Shown here one piece after another: positions 6,838 to 12,907 of a stretch of DNA of 14,736 nucleotides. Position 1 is the first letter of the stretch; each line of letters begins with the position of its first letter. The stretch spans positions 1 through 14,736 of the forward strand of contig JAJAZJ010000254.1 in assembly GCA_026785795.1 (NCBI GenBank), in the 5' to 3' direction. Both the position numbers and the translations under genes were made by a program. Origin of the DNA: Pseudoxanthomonas sp. GTDB taxonomy: Bacteria; Pseudomonadota; Gammaproteobacteria; Xanthomonadales; Xanthomonadaceae. The notes below the pieces were generated by a model. That model saw only the letters and a program-made list of their open reading frames with translations. It did not search any database and was not told the DNA's origin.

Positions 6838-7779
6838 ATGCCTGCTTGGCTGATAGGAATAGCCGCCACCATCCTGATTGGAGCCGCCGCCACCGCCTGG
6901 CTGTGGATGGTCAGGCGCCGCAGCGACGAACTCCAGGCCGGCCTGGAGTCACTTTCCGCCATGCGTTGGCGCGATTTTTCCCGCATCGTGCTCGCCGCCA
7001 TGGAAAGACGCGGGCTGCGGCTGATGGTTCCCGAGCAAGGCAATTCGCCCGAGCCCGGCACCGGCTTTGCCCTCACCCGTAACGGGGAGCAGTGGCTGCT
7101 TGCCTGCAAGCATGGCTCGGCTTACCGCATTGGCGCCGCCCCGGTGGAGGAACTGGCCGCGTCGGTCAGGCTGGGTGGTGCCGCCGGCGGTATCCTGGCC
7201 ACCGATGGCTGGGTGGAAAAAGCCGGCCGTGACGCGGCCCAGGCCAACGGTATCGAGGTGGTGGACGGTCGCCGCCTGTGGCCTGCAGTCAAGCCGCTGA
7301 TGGAAGCCGGAGAACTGGAGCGCATCGTCGGCGGCGCGCGCGCACGCGCCAGGCGCCATATTGGTATTTCGTGGCTGGCAGCCGTCACCGTCGGCCTGCT
7401 GCTGGGGCTTGGGCTGGCCGGCACCCGGCCGGATCCGCCGGACGATAGGCCGGTTGGCGCGCCTGACCTCGCCGCAGCCCCGCAGGCTGCGCCTGCGCCC
7501 GTCGTGTACGCCCCGTTCGTGGAGCCCACCGAGGCAGAAATGCAGCAACAGCGCGAGGCGGTCAGCAATGCTCTGACCCTTACCCCCGGCATTGCGCGCG
7601 CCCTGTGGAACACGCGCCTGACCCTGTCCGTCGACCGCAGCAACTCCGAAGCCGAGGCCTGGGCCATCGTATGCCGCGAAGTGGAGCTCTACCCCGCGCT
7701 GCGCACCGTCCGCGTACAGCTCAATCCACCGCTGGGCAGCGACGAGCCGGTGCGCTGGCGGCAGTGCAAGACCATGTGA
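6838..7779 (+). CDS. Membrane-anchored Mrr-like (restriction endonuclease fold) protein, probably without nuclease activity
   Basis: The 313-residue protein has a transmembrane helix at about 4-24, then RRR, an Mrr-like domain at about 40-150, a second helix at about 176-195, a Pro/Ala linker and a C-terminal domain (about 228-313). Arginines after the first helix and before the second place the Mrr-like domain in the cytoplasm and the C-terminal domain in the periplasm. The Mrr pattern is visible in WRDFSRIVLAAMERRGL, WLLACKHG, VEELAASV and IEVVDGRRLW. Active Mrr enzymes need an Asp before the core strand and a Q/E-x-K pair. Here the Asp position reads GTGFAL and the pair reads A-C-K (K91), so cutting activity looks lost. 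The ATG at 6838 has AAGG about 7 nt upstream. It is convergent with the reductase gene at 7811. The fold call is moderate. Confidence 0.72.
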   Translation: MPAWLIGIAATILIGAAATAWLWMVRRRSDELQAGLESLSAMRWRDFSRIVLAAMERRGLRLMVPEQGNSPEPGTGFALTRNGEQWLLACKHGSAYRIGAAPVEELAASVRLGGAAGGILATDGWVEKAGRDAAQANGIEVVDGRRLWPAVKPLMEAGELERIVGGARARARRHIGISWLAAVTVGLLLGLGLAGTRPDPPDDRPVGAPDLAAAPQAAPAPVVYAPFVEPTEAEMQQQREAVSNALTLTPGIARALWNTRLTLSVDRSNSEAEAWAIVCREVELYPALRTVRVQLNPPLGSDEPVRWRQCKTM

Positions 7780-7786
7780 GCCTGCG

Positions 7787-7811
7787 GCGCCGTCGGGCAA
7801 GCCCGTGGCGC
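7787..7811. terminator. GC-rich hairpin between convergent genes
   Basis: GCGCC (7787-7791) pairs with GGCGC (7807-7811) and CGGGC (7794-7798) with GCCCG (7801-7805), separated by a small internal loop. The hairpin fills the 31-bp gap between two convergent stop codons. It has no U-run, so a bidirectional termination or 3'-end protection role is only suggested. Confidence 0.4.
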
Positions 7812-9799
7812 TACCAGTGCACCCCGCGCATCAGGGCCGCGAACGCAATCTGCTCCTGGCTGGGCGCTGATTCCTTCAGCGCCTTGCGATCACCGCTAGC
7901 CGCGGCCGAATCCGGGAACAGCTCGAACGCCGTGCTCATGATCACTTCGTAGGCTTTCGGCGCCACTGCATTCACCAGCGCCGAGAAGATGCCCAGGCGC
8001 GTGGCAATCCGGCTGGGTTTCTCGATGATGGCCTTGACCAGCAGGTCGGCCGCCTCTTCGGGCGTGAGCGTGGGTACGCTGTCGTACATCTTGGTCGGCG
8101 CGATCATCGGCGTCTTGACCAGCGGCATGTTGACGGTGGTGAAGCAGATACCCTTGCCGGAAAGTTCGCCCTGTGCGCAGCGACTGAACGCATCCAGCGC
8201 GGCCTTGGACGCCACGTAGGCGGAGAAACGCGGGGAACTGGCCAGCACGCCGATCGAACTGATGTTGATCACATGGCCCTTGCGGCGCTGGGTCATGCCG
8301 GGCATGAAGCCCATGTTCAGGCGGATGCTGCCGAAGTAGTTGAGCTGCATGGTCCGCTCGAAATCATGGAAGCGGTCGTAGCTGGCCTCGATGGAGCGGC
8401 GGATCGAGCGCCCGGCGTTGTTGATCAGGATGTCGACCTGGCCGTGCTCGTCCAGCACCTTCTTCACCAGCCGGTCGCATTCGGCCATGTCGGCCAGGTC
8501 TGCGGTGTAGGCGAAGACCTTGCCGCCGGCCTTTTTCATTTCATCGCGGGCCTTGAACAGCTCCTCCTCGCCGCGCGCCACGATGACCGTGACCGCACCC
8601 GCTTCCGCCACGCGCTGCGCCGTCGACAGGCCAATGCCCGAGGAACCGCCGGTGATTACCACCACCTTGTTGCGCACCTTGCCCTTCAGGGTGCGGTCGA
8701 TGAACAGGTCCGGGTCCAGGTGGCGCTCCCAGTAATCCCACAGGCGCCATGCGTAGTCGTCCAGCCTGGGCACGGCGATGCCGCTGCCCTTGAGCGCGCG
8801 CTCGGTCTCACGATTGTCGAAACGGGTGGGATAGGTAATGAACTTCAGCGCCTCCTTCGGGATCCTGAAGTCACGCAGCAGCATGCCGACGAAACGCCTG
8901 ACCGGCGGCAGGTTGCCGACCGCCCCGCGGATGCTGCTGGGCACGAAGGCGAACATGCGCGCGTCCACGCGCATGGTCATTTCCGGGGCGTGGCCCGCGC
9001 GGCAGAAGGTGTTCAGCACCTCGCCCACGCGCATCGGCTCCGGGTCGGTCAGATGGAACGTATGCCCATCAAGCCGTGGTTTGTGCGCAATATGGTCCAT
9101 GGCATCGGCCACGAAATCCACCGGTACGATGTTGATGCGGCCACCCTCGATGCCCAGCACCGGCATCCATGACGGCAGCAGTTCGCGCAGCTTCTTGATC
9201 AGCGTGAAGAAGTAATACGGCCCGTCGATCTTGTCGATCTCGCCGGTCTGGGAATGGCCCACCACCATGCCCGGGCGATAGATACGCCACTTGACCCGTT
9301 TTTCTGCCCGCACCAGCCCTTCGGAGTCGTGCTTGGTGCGCAGGTAGGGGTCATCCAGGCCTTCGGCCTCTTCGAACATATCCTCGCGGAAGATGCCCGG
9401 GTACAGGCCCGCGGCCGCGATGGAGCTGGTGTGGTGGAAGGTGCCCGCCTTGATTGCCGCGGCCAGGTCCAGCGCGTGCTGGGTGCCGTCGATGTTGGCC
9501 GCGCGCTGGGATTCTGCGCTGGCGGCCAGGTCGTAGATCGCGGCCAGGTGGAAGAAGTGCTTGACCTTGCCCGACAGGCTGCGGGCCTGCGCAGGGGTCA
9601 ATCCGCACTTCGGCTTGGTCATGTCGCCATGAACCACGCTGATCCGCTTCAGGTCCCAGCCCGACTTCCTGGCGATGGCATCGAACTTCTTCTGCGAATC
9701 CTTGCGCACCAGCACATACACCGTACCGCTGCGCTTGAGCAGGTTGCTGACCAGGTAGCGACCAATGAAGCCGGTGGCGCCGGTGACGAAATAACTCAT
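7811..9799 (-). CDS. Two-domain SDR oxidoreductase, fatty acyl-CoA reductase-like
   Basis: The 662-residue protein joins two Rossmann reductase domains. The N-terminal extended-SDR domain has TGATGFIG at 6-13 and an active-site-like Y152-x3-K156. The C-terminal classical SDR domain (about 376-620) has TGGSSGIG at 383-390, NNAG at 460-463, Ser514/515 and Y528-x3-K532. This order and length match the bacterial fatty acyl-CoA reductases of the Marinobacter type (about 660 residues). Those reduce long-chain acyl-CoA or acyl-ACP to the aldehyde and then to the alcohol with NADPH. I infer such activity; the exact substrate is unknown. No signal peptide is seen. ATG 9799 has AGGGA upstream. ATG 9820, seven codons earlier, has an equally good GGAGGGG, so the start is open. 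The divergent acyl-CoA-binding protein and TetR gene fit an acyl-CoA role. Confidence 0.87.
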   Translation of the reverse strand: MSYFVTGATGFIGRYLVSNLLKRSGTVYVLVRKDSQKKFDAIARKSGWDLKRISVVHGDMTKPKCGLTPAQARSLSGKVKHFFHLAAIYDLAASAESQRAANIDGTQHALDLAAAIKAGTFHHTSSIAAAGLYPGIFREDMFEEAEGLDDPYLRTKHDSEGLVRAEKRVKWRIYRPGMVVGHSQTGEIDKIDGPYYFFTLIKKLRELLPSWMPVLGIEGGRINIVPVDFVADAMDHIAHKPRLDGHTFHLTDPEPMRVGEVLNTFCRAGHAPEMTMRVDARMFAFVPSSIRGAVGNLPPVRRFVGMLLRDFRIPKEALKFITYPTRFDNRETERALKGSGIAVPRLDDYAWRLWDYWERHLDPDLFIDRTLKGKVRNKVVVITGGSSGIGLSTAQRVAEAGAVTVIVARGEEELFKARDEMKKAGGKVFAYTADLADMAECDRLVKKVLDEHGQVDILINNAGRSIRRSIEASYDRFHDFERTMQLNYFGSIRLNMGFMPGMTQRRKGHVINISSIGVLASSPRFSAYVASKAALDAFSRCAQGELSGKGICFTTVNMPLVKTPMIAPTKMYDSVPTLTPEEAADLLVKAIIEKPSRIATRLGIFSALVNAVAPKAYEVIMSTAFELFPDSAAASGDRKALKESAPSQEQIAFAALMRGVHW

Positions 9800-9871
9800 G
9801 GATGACAGTCCCTGGTACATGGACGCAGCCCCTCCGCCGCGCCCCTCATCGGCTAACTTGCCAGAGAACCC

Positions 9872-9909
9872 GCATTTGGACAATGCCGGCCGATGGCGCA
9901 GCATTGACC
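9872..9909. promoter_or_regulatory. Candidate TetR operator: palindrome plus third half-site
   Basis: GCATTTGGACAATGC (9872-9886) is a perfect 5+5 bp palindrome with a 5-bp centre, about the size of a TetR-family site. A further GCATTG half-site stands at 9901-9906. Read another way, GGACAATGC (9878-9886) and GCATTGACC (9901-9909) are inverted repeats matching at 8 of 9 positions, separated by 14 bp. The site lies between the reductase gene and the acyl-CoA-binding protein/TetR pair, as expected for local autoregulation. Binding is inferred only. Confidence 0.45.
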
Positions 9910-9932
9910 GGCCCCGCCGCCCGTGGTGTGAT
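9904..9932 (+). promoter_or_regulatory. Likely promoter of the acyl-CoA-binding protein / TetR operon
   Basis: TTGACC (9904-9909), a 17-bp spacer and TGTGAT (9927-9932) give a good sigma-70 layout 27 bp ahead of the ATG at 9960. The -35 element lies inside the inverted-repeat arm at 9901-9909, so a repressor there would block it. Confidence 0.5.
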
Positions 9933-9959
9933 GCGCCCGTTCACTGGGAGGGATCACGC

Positions 9960-10217
9960 ATGGCAGATCTGAAAAGCAGCTTCGAACAGGCATCCAAAGA
10001 CATCCAGGCCCTGCCGGAACGCCCCGACAACGACACCCTGCTTCGTCTCTACGCGCTGTACAAGCAGGGCTCCGACGGTGACGTCAGCGGGGACAAGCCC
10101 GGCTTCTTCGATTTCGTGGGCACCGCCAAGTACGAGGCGTGGGCTAAGCTGAAAGGCACCTCCCAGGACGAGGCGCAGAAGAAGTACGTCGACCTGGTGA
10201 AGAAACTGACCGCCTGA
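9960..10217 (+). CDS. Acyl-CoA-binding protein (ACBP)
   Basis: This is a compact 85-residue ACBP, a four-helix cytoplasmic protein that binds long-chain acyl-CoA esters and shields or delivers them. Family hallmarks are visible: LRLYALYKQGSDGDV around residues 28-42, KPGFFDFVGTAKYEAWAKLKG at about 46-66 and YVDLVKKL near the end, which supply the Tyr and Lys residues that contact the CoA phosphate and adenine. The ATG at 9960 has the strong ribosome site GGGAGGGA about 6 nt upstream, which decides the start over the longer open frame. It is 23 bp ahead of a TetR gene and divergent from the acyl-CoA reductase-like gene, so a role in supplying acyl-CoA to that enzyme is a reasonable inference. 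Confidence 0.95.
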   Translation: MADLKSSFEQASKDIQALPERPDNDTLLRLYALYKQGSDGDVSGDKPGFFDFVGTAKYEAWAKLKGTSQDEAQKKYVDLVKKLTA

Positions 10218-10240
10218 ACCGGCCGCGCGACCCGCACCCG

Positions 10241-10867
10241 GTGGCCCGCGATACACGCCAACGCATCCTGGACGCCTCGCTTGCGATGTTCAACACGCAG
10301 GGCGAGCCGCATGTCACCACCAATCACATCGCCGACGAGCTGGAAATCAGCCCGGGCAACCTGTACTACCACTTCCGCAACAAGGACGACATCATCGAGC
10401 AGCTGTTCGCGCGCTACGAAGAGCGCATGGACGCCGCCCTGTCCACGCCCGTGGACCGGCTGCCCGGGCTGGAGGACATCTGGCTGCAGCTGCACCTGAT
10501 CTTCGAGTGCATCTGGGACTACCGCTTCCTGTACCGCGACCTGGTGGAAATCCTCAGCCGCAACCGCCGCATCCGCCTGCGTTTCGCCCGGATACTCAAG
10601 CGTGCGGACCAGAGTGCACACCTGGTGATGCGCGGCCTGTCGCAGGCGGGGGTAATGCGCGCCAGCGCCGCGGAGCTGGCCGGCACCGCCACCAACGTGC
10701 TGGTCATCGCCACGTTCTGGCTCAACTACGCCTCGGCCCGCGGCGACAAGGACGAGCAGGTGGCGATTCGCCACGGCATCGTGCAGGTGATGATGCTACT
10801 TGCGCCGTTCCTGCGTGACGCCGAGCGGGTGCATCTGAACACCCTGACCCAGGCCTACCTCGACTGA
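10241..10867 (+). CDS. TetR/AcrR family transcriptional regulator
   Basis: The 208-residue protein has a classic TetR N-terminal domain: TRQRILDASLAMF (helix 1), then a helix-turn-helix at about 26-46 with TTNHIADELEISPGNLYYHF, and the usual K after it. The C-terminal ligand domain (about 60-208) is helical, with FLYRDLVEILSRN and a hydrophobic LVIATFWLNY segment; its ligand is unknown. The likely start is GTG 10241, which leaves the N terminus in the normal TetR position; its ribosome site is poor. The 23-bp gap after the acyl-CoA-binding protein gene suggests co-transcription and coupled translation. Given its neighbours, it may sense an acyl-CoA or related lipid and repress both divergent promoters. 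That is inference. Confidence 0.92.
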   Translation: MARDTRQRILDASLAMFNTQGEPHVTTNHIADELEISPGNLYYHFRNKDDIIEQLFARYEERMDAALSTPVDRLPGLEDIWLQLHLIFECIWDYRFLYRDLVEILSRNRRIRLRFARILKRADQSAHLVMRGLSQAGVMRASAAELAGTATNVLVIATFWLNYASARGDKDEQVAIRHGIVQVMMLLAPFLRDAERVHLNTLTQAYLD

Positions 10868-10914
10868 GCCAGCCCCCCACTGAAACGGGCAGGACGTGGC
10901 GGGAATCACACACC

Positions 10915-10938
10915 GTTACCCAAGGTGACGTAAGGTTA
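10915..10938 (+). promoter_or_regulatory. Possible regulator site ahead of the KaiC-like operon
   Basis: AAGGTGA (10922-10928) and AAGGTTA (10932-10938) are direct repeats exactly 10 bp apart. The upstream GTTACC (10915-10920) is an inverted half-site of the same GGTNA core. Spacing of one helical turn suggests a dimeric DNA-binding protein. No clear -35/-10 pair was found in this 107-bp gap after the TetR gene. Confidence 0.25.
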
Positions 10939-11043
10939 TGGAGTCCGCATCCAGCGGCAAGCGACTGATACTTCGTGGAAATGCAAGAGAGCAGTCAACT
11001 CACGGCCGCCCTGGCCCGCAGGCCGGGACCTGGAGGTCACGCT

Positions 11044-11403
11044 GTGGCCGTGGCCGATGCGGTGGTGACAGCCTGGGAGCAAATCGACGTCGTGCTGACG
11101 CCCATCCTTGGCCAGCGCGGCGTGGCTGCGCTGTACCAGCGCAGCCTGCACCTGACCCGGTCGGCGCATTCTTGGCTGCCCGGCTTGGAGCAGGACGGCT
11201 ACGTGGCGATGAATCTGACCCCGCTAAAAGCTGAACTTATGCTGCAGGACAGCGCCGCCACGGCGGCGGCCGGGGGCGCCTTGCTGCAAACATTTCACGC
11301 GTTGCTGGCCAGCTTGGTTGGACCCGCGCTCACCGAGCGACTACTTCTTTCTGTCTGGGAACACCTCCTGGACGGTCGCCCTCCGCAGGAAGACCCATCA
11401 TGA
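11044..11403 (+). CDS. Small helical protein of unknown function, KaiC-operon partner
   Basis: I do not recognise a named domain. The protein is predicted to be all helix and soluble, with motifs ILGQRGVAALYQRSLHLT and SWLPGLEQDGY, then a long Leu/Ala-rich region ending LLSVWEHLLDG. It shows no KaiB thioredoxin-like fold signature and no receiver motif. It is not obviously KaiA. Its stop overlaps the KaiC-like start (ATGA at 11400-11403), so translation is coupled and a functional link is likely. Start: GTG 11044 (119 residues) has a good ribosome site, GGAGG at 11032-11036, with a 7-nt spacer. An in-frame ATG at 10981 (140 residues) or GTG at 10975 would extend it, without a good ribosome site and with less GC-biased codons. 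Either could be right. Conserved histidines in SLHLTRSAH make a phosphotransfer role conceivable, but nothing more. Confidence 0.72.
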   Translation: MAVADAVVTAWEQIDVVLTPILGQRGVAALYQRSLHLTRSAHSWLPGLEQDGYVAMNLTPLKAELMLQDSAATAAAGGALLQTFHALLASLVGPALTERLLLSVWEHLLDGRPPQEDPS

Positions 11404-12905
11404 CCAGCAACGTAACCATCAATCGCCTTGAGACAGGCGTTCCGGGGCTGGATGAGATACTGGGCGGCGGCTTGCCAGAGTTCTCGTTCAATCTGATTGC
11501 CGGCTCGCCGGGCTGCGGCAAGACCACCCTGGCCCACCAGATCATGTTCGCGCAGGCCACGCCAGAGCGCCCCGCACTTTACTTCACCGTGCTGGGCGAG
11601 CCGCCCCTGAAAATGTTGCGCTACCAGCAGCAGTTCGAATTCTTCGACAGCAGGGCAGTCAACCATTCAATCCATTTCATCGACCTGTCCGACGACGCGC
11701 TGGCCGGAAACCTGGACCAGGTATTGCGCCGCATCGTGGAGGCGGTGCAGCGCTACAGCCCGGCGCTGGTGTTCGTGGATTCGTTCCGCTCGGTGATGCT
11801 GACCAGCGAGACCTCGGGCGCTGCGCACAACAACAGCCAGCAGCTATTCGTGCAGCAGTTGGGTATGCTGATGACCAGCTGGCAGGCCACCACTTTCCTA
11901 ATCGGCGAATATTTCAGCGAAACCGACCCCAATCCGGTTTTCACCGTGGCCGACGGCTTGATCTGGCTGCGCCAGAGCGTGCTGGGCAATTCCATGGTAC
12001 GCAAAATGGAAGTTATGAAGATGCGCGGCCAGCCGACGCTACCGGGGCTGCATACCTTCCGCATTGGCCCGGCCGGCCTGAGGGTGTTCGCACCTGCGCC
12101 GGTGCCGGCGCGGATCACGCTCAACGGCGACCGCTGGGACGGGTTGATCCCGATTCCGATGGACGCGCGCCTGTCGCTCGGCGTGCCGAACCTGGACGAA
12201 ATGCTGGGCGGTGGCCTGCCGCGCGGCTATTCGATGCTGATCGCCGGCCCCTCCGGATCGGGCAAGAGCATGCTGGCCAGCGCCTTCCTGGCCGAAGGCG
12301 CGCGCCGCGGCGAAACCGGGGTAATCGCAGCCTTCGAGCAGCAGTCCAAAAAATTGCGCACCCGCGTGTTGGCCGATCTGATCGACAGCGGCAAGGTGGG
12401 CGTGGTGGACAGCAGCGCGCCGGATCTCTCGATCGACGAAATCCTGCTGCTGCTGCTGCAGGAAGTCCACCGGCTCAAGGCGACCCGCGTGGTCATGGAT
12501 TCGCTGTCCGGTTTCGAGTTGGCGCTGGCGCCGACGTTCCGCGAGGGCTTCCGCGAATCACTGGCGCGCATGGTCGCCGCGCTGTCGGGCGCAGGGGTGA
12601 CCGTACTGATGACCTCGGAGCTGGAAGACCGCTACACCGACCTGCGCTTCAGCCCGTATGGCACCGCTTTCATGACCGATGCGATCATCGTGCAGCGGTA
12701 CATCGAGGTCGACAGCCGGCTGTTGCGGGTCATGGCCGTAGTCAAAGTACGGGCCAGCAATCATTCGGACGATCTGCGCCTGTACAGTATCGACGACGAT
12801 GGCCTGCGCATCGGCGGCAGGCTACGCGATCATGAGGGCCTGCTGGGCGGCAGGCCAACCCGCCAGGACGTTCTCGACGCTGCTTTGCCGGGCAACCGGG
12901 ACTGA
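11400..12905 (+). CDS. KaiC-like double-domain RecA-fold ATPase
   Basis: The 501-residue protein has the two tandem ATPase domains of KaiC (CI about 1-235, CII about 255-480). Walker A motifs are GSPGCGKT (35-42) and GPSGSGKS (283-290). Walker B aspartates are D127 (LVFVDS) and D367 (VVMDSLS). Each domain shows one glutamate where KaiC has the catalytic Glu-Glu pair: GEP at E67 and FEQ at E313. Aligning on the downstream TD-x-II signature (T426-D427), the CII residues phosphorylated in cyanobacterial KaiC (S431, T432) fall on A423 and F424, so the known phospho-switch looks absent. ATP hydrolysis and hexamer formation remain plausible. The ATG at 11400 overlaps the preceding stop, with AGGAAG upstream. 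No KaiA or KaiB gene is in the window. I infer a signalling ATPase rather than a clock. The gene symbol is left empty because of this divergence. Confidence 0.92.
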   Translation: MTSNVTINRLETGVPGLDEILGGGLPEFSFNLIAGSPGCGKTTLAHQIMFAQATPERPALYFTVLGEPPLKMLRYQQQFEFFDSRAVNHSIHFIDLSDDALAGNLDQVLRRIVEAVQRYSPALVFVDSFRSVMLTSETSGAAHNNSQQLFVQQLGMLMTSWQATTFLIGEYFSETDPNPVFTVADGLIWLRQSVLGNSMVRKMEVMKMRGQPTLPGLHTFRIGPAGLRVFAPAPVPARITLNGDRWDGLIPIPMDARLSLGVPNLDEMLGGGLPRGYSMLIAGPSGSGKSMLASAFLAEGARRGETGVIAAFEQQSKKLRTRVLADLIDSGKVGVVDSSAPDLSIDEILLLLLQEVHRLKATRVVMDSLSGFELALAPTFREGFRESLARMVAALSGAGVTVLMTSELEDRYTDLRFSPYGTAFMTDAIIVQRYIEVDSRLLRVMAVVKVRASNHSDDLRLYSIDDDGLRIGGRLRDHEGLLGGRPTRQDVLDAALPGNRD

Positions 12906-12907
12906 CG

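Noticed and set aside
11400..12905. Calling the KaiC-like gene a true circadian clock component
   Set aside because: KaiA and KaiB are not seen in the window and the CII phosphosites look replaced, so a clock role is not supported.
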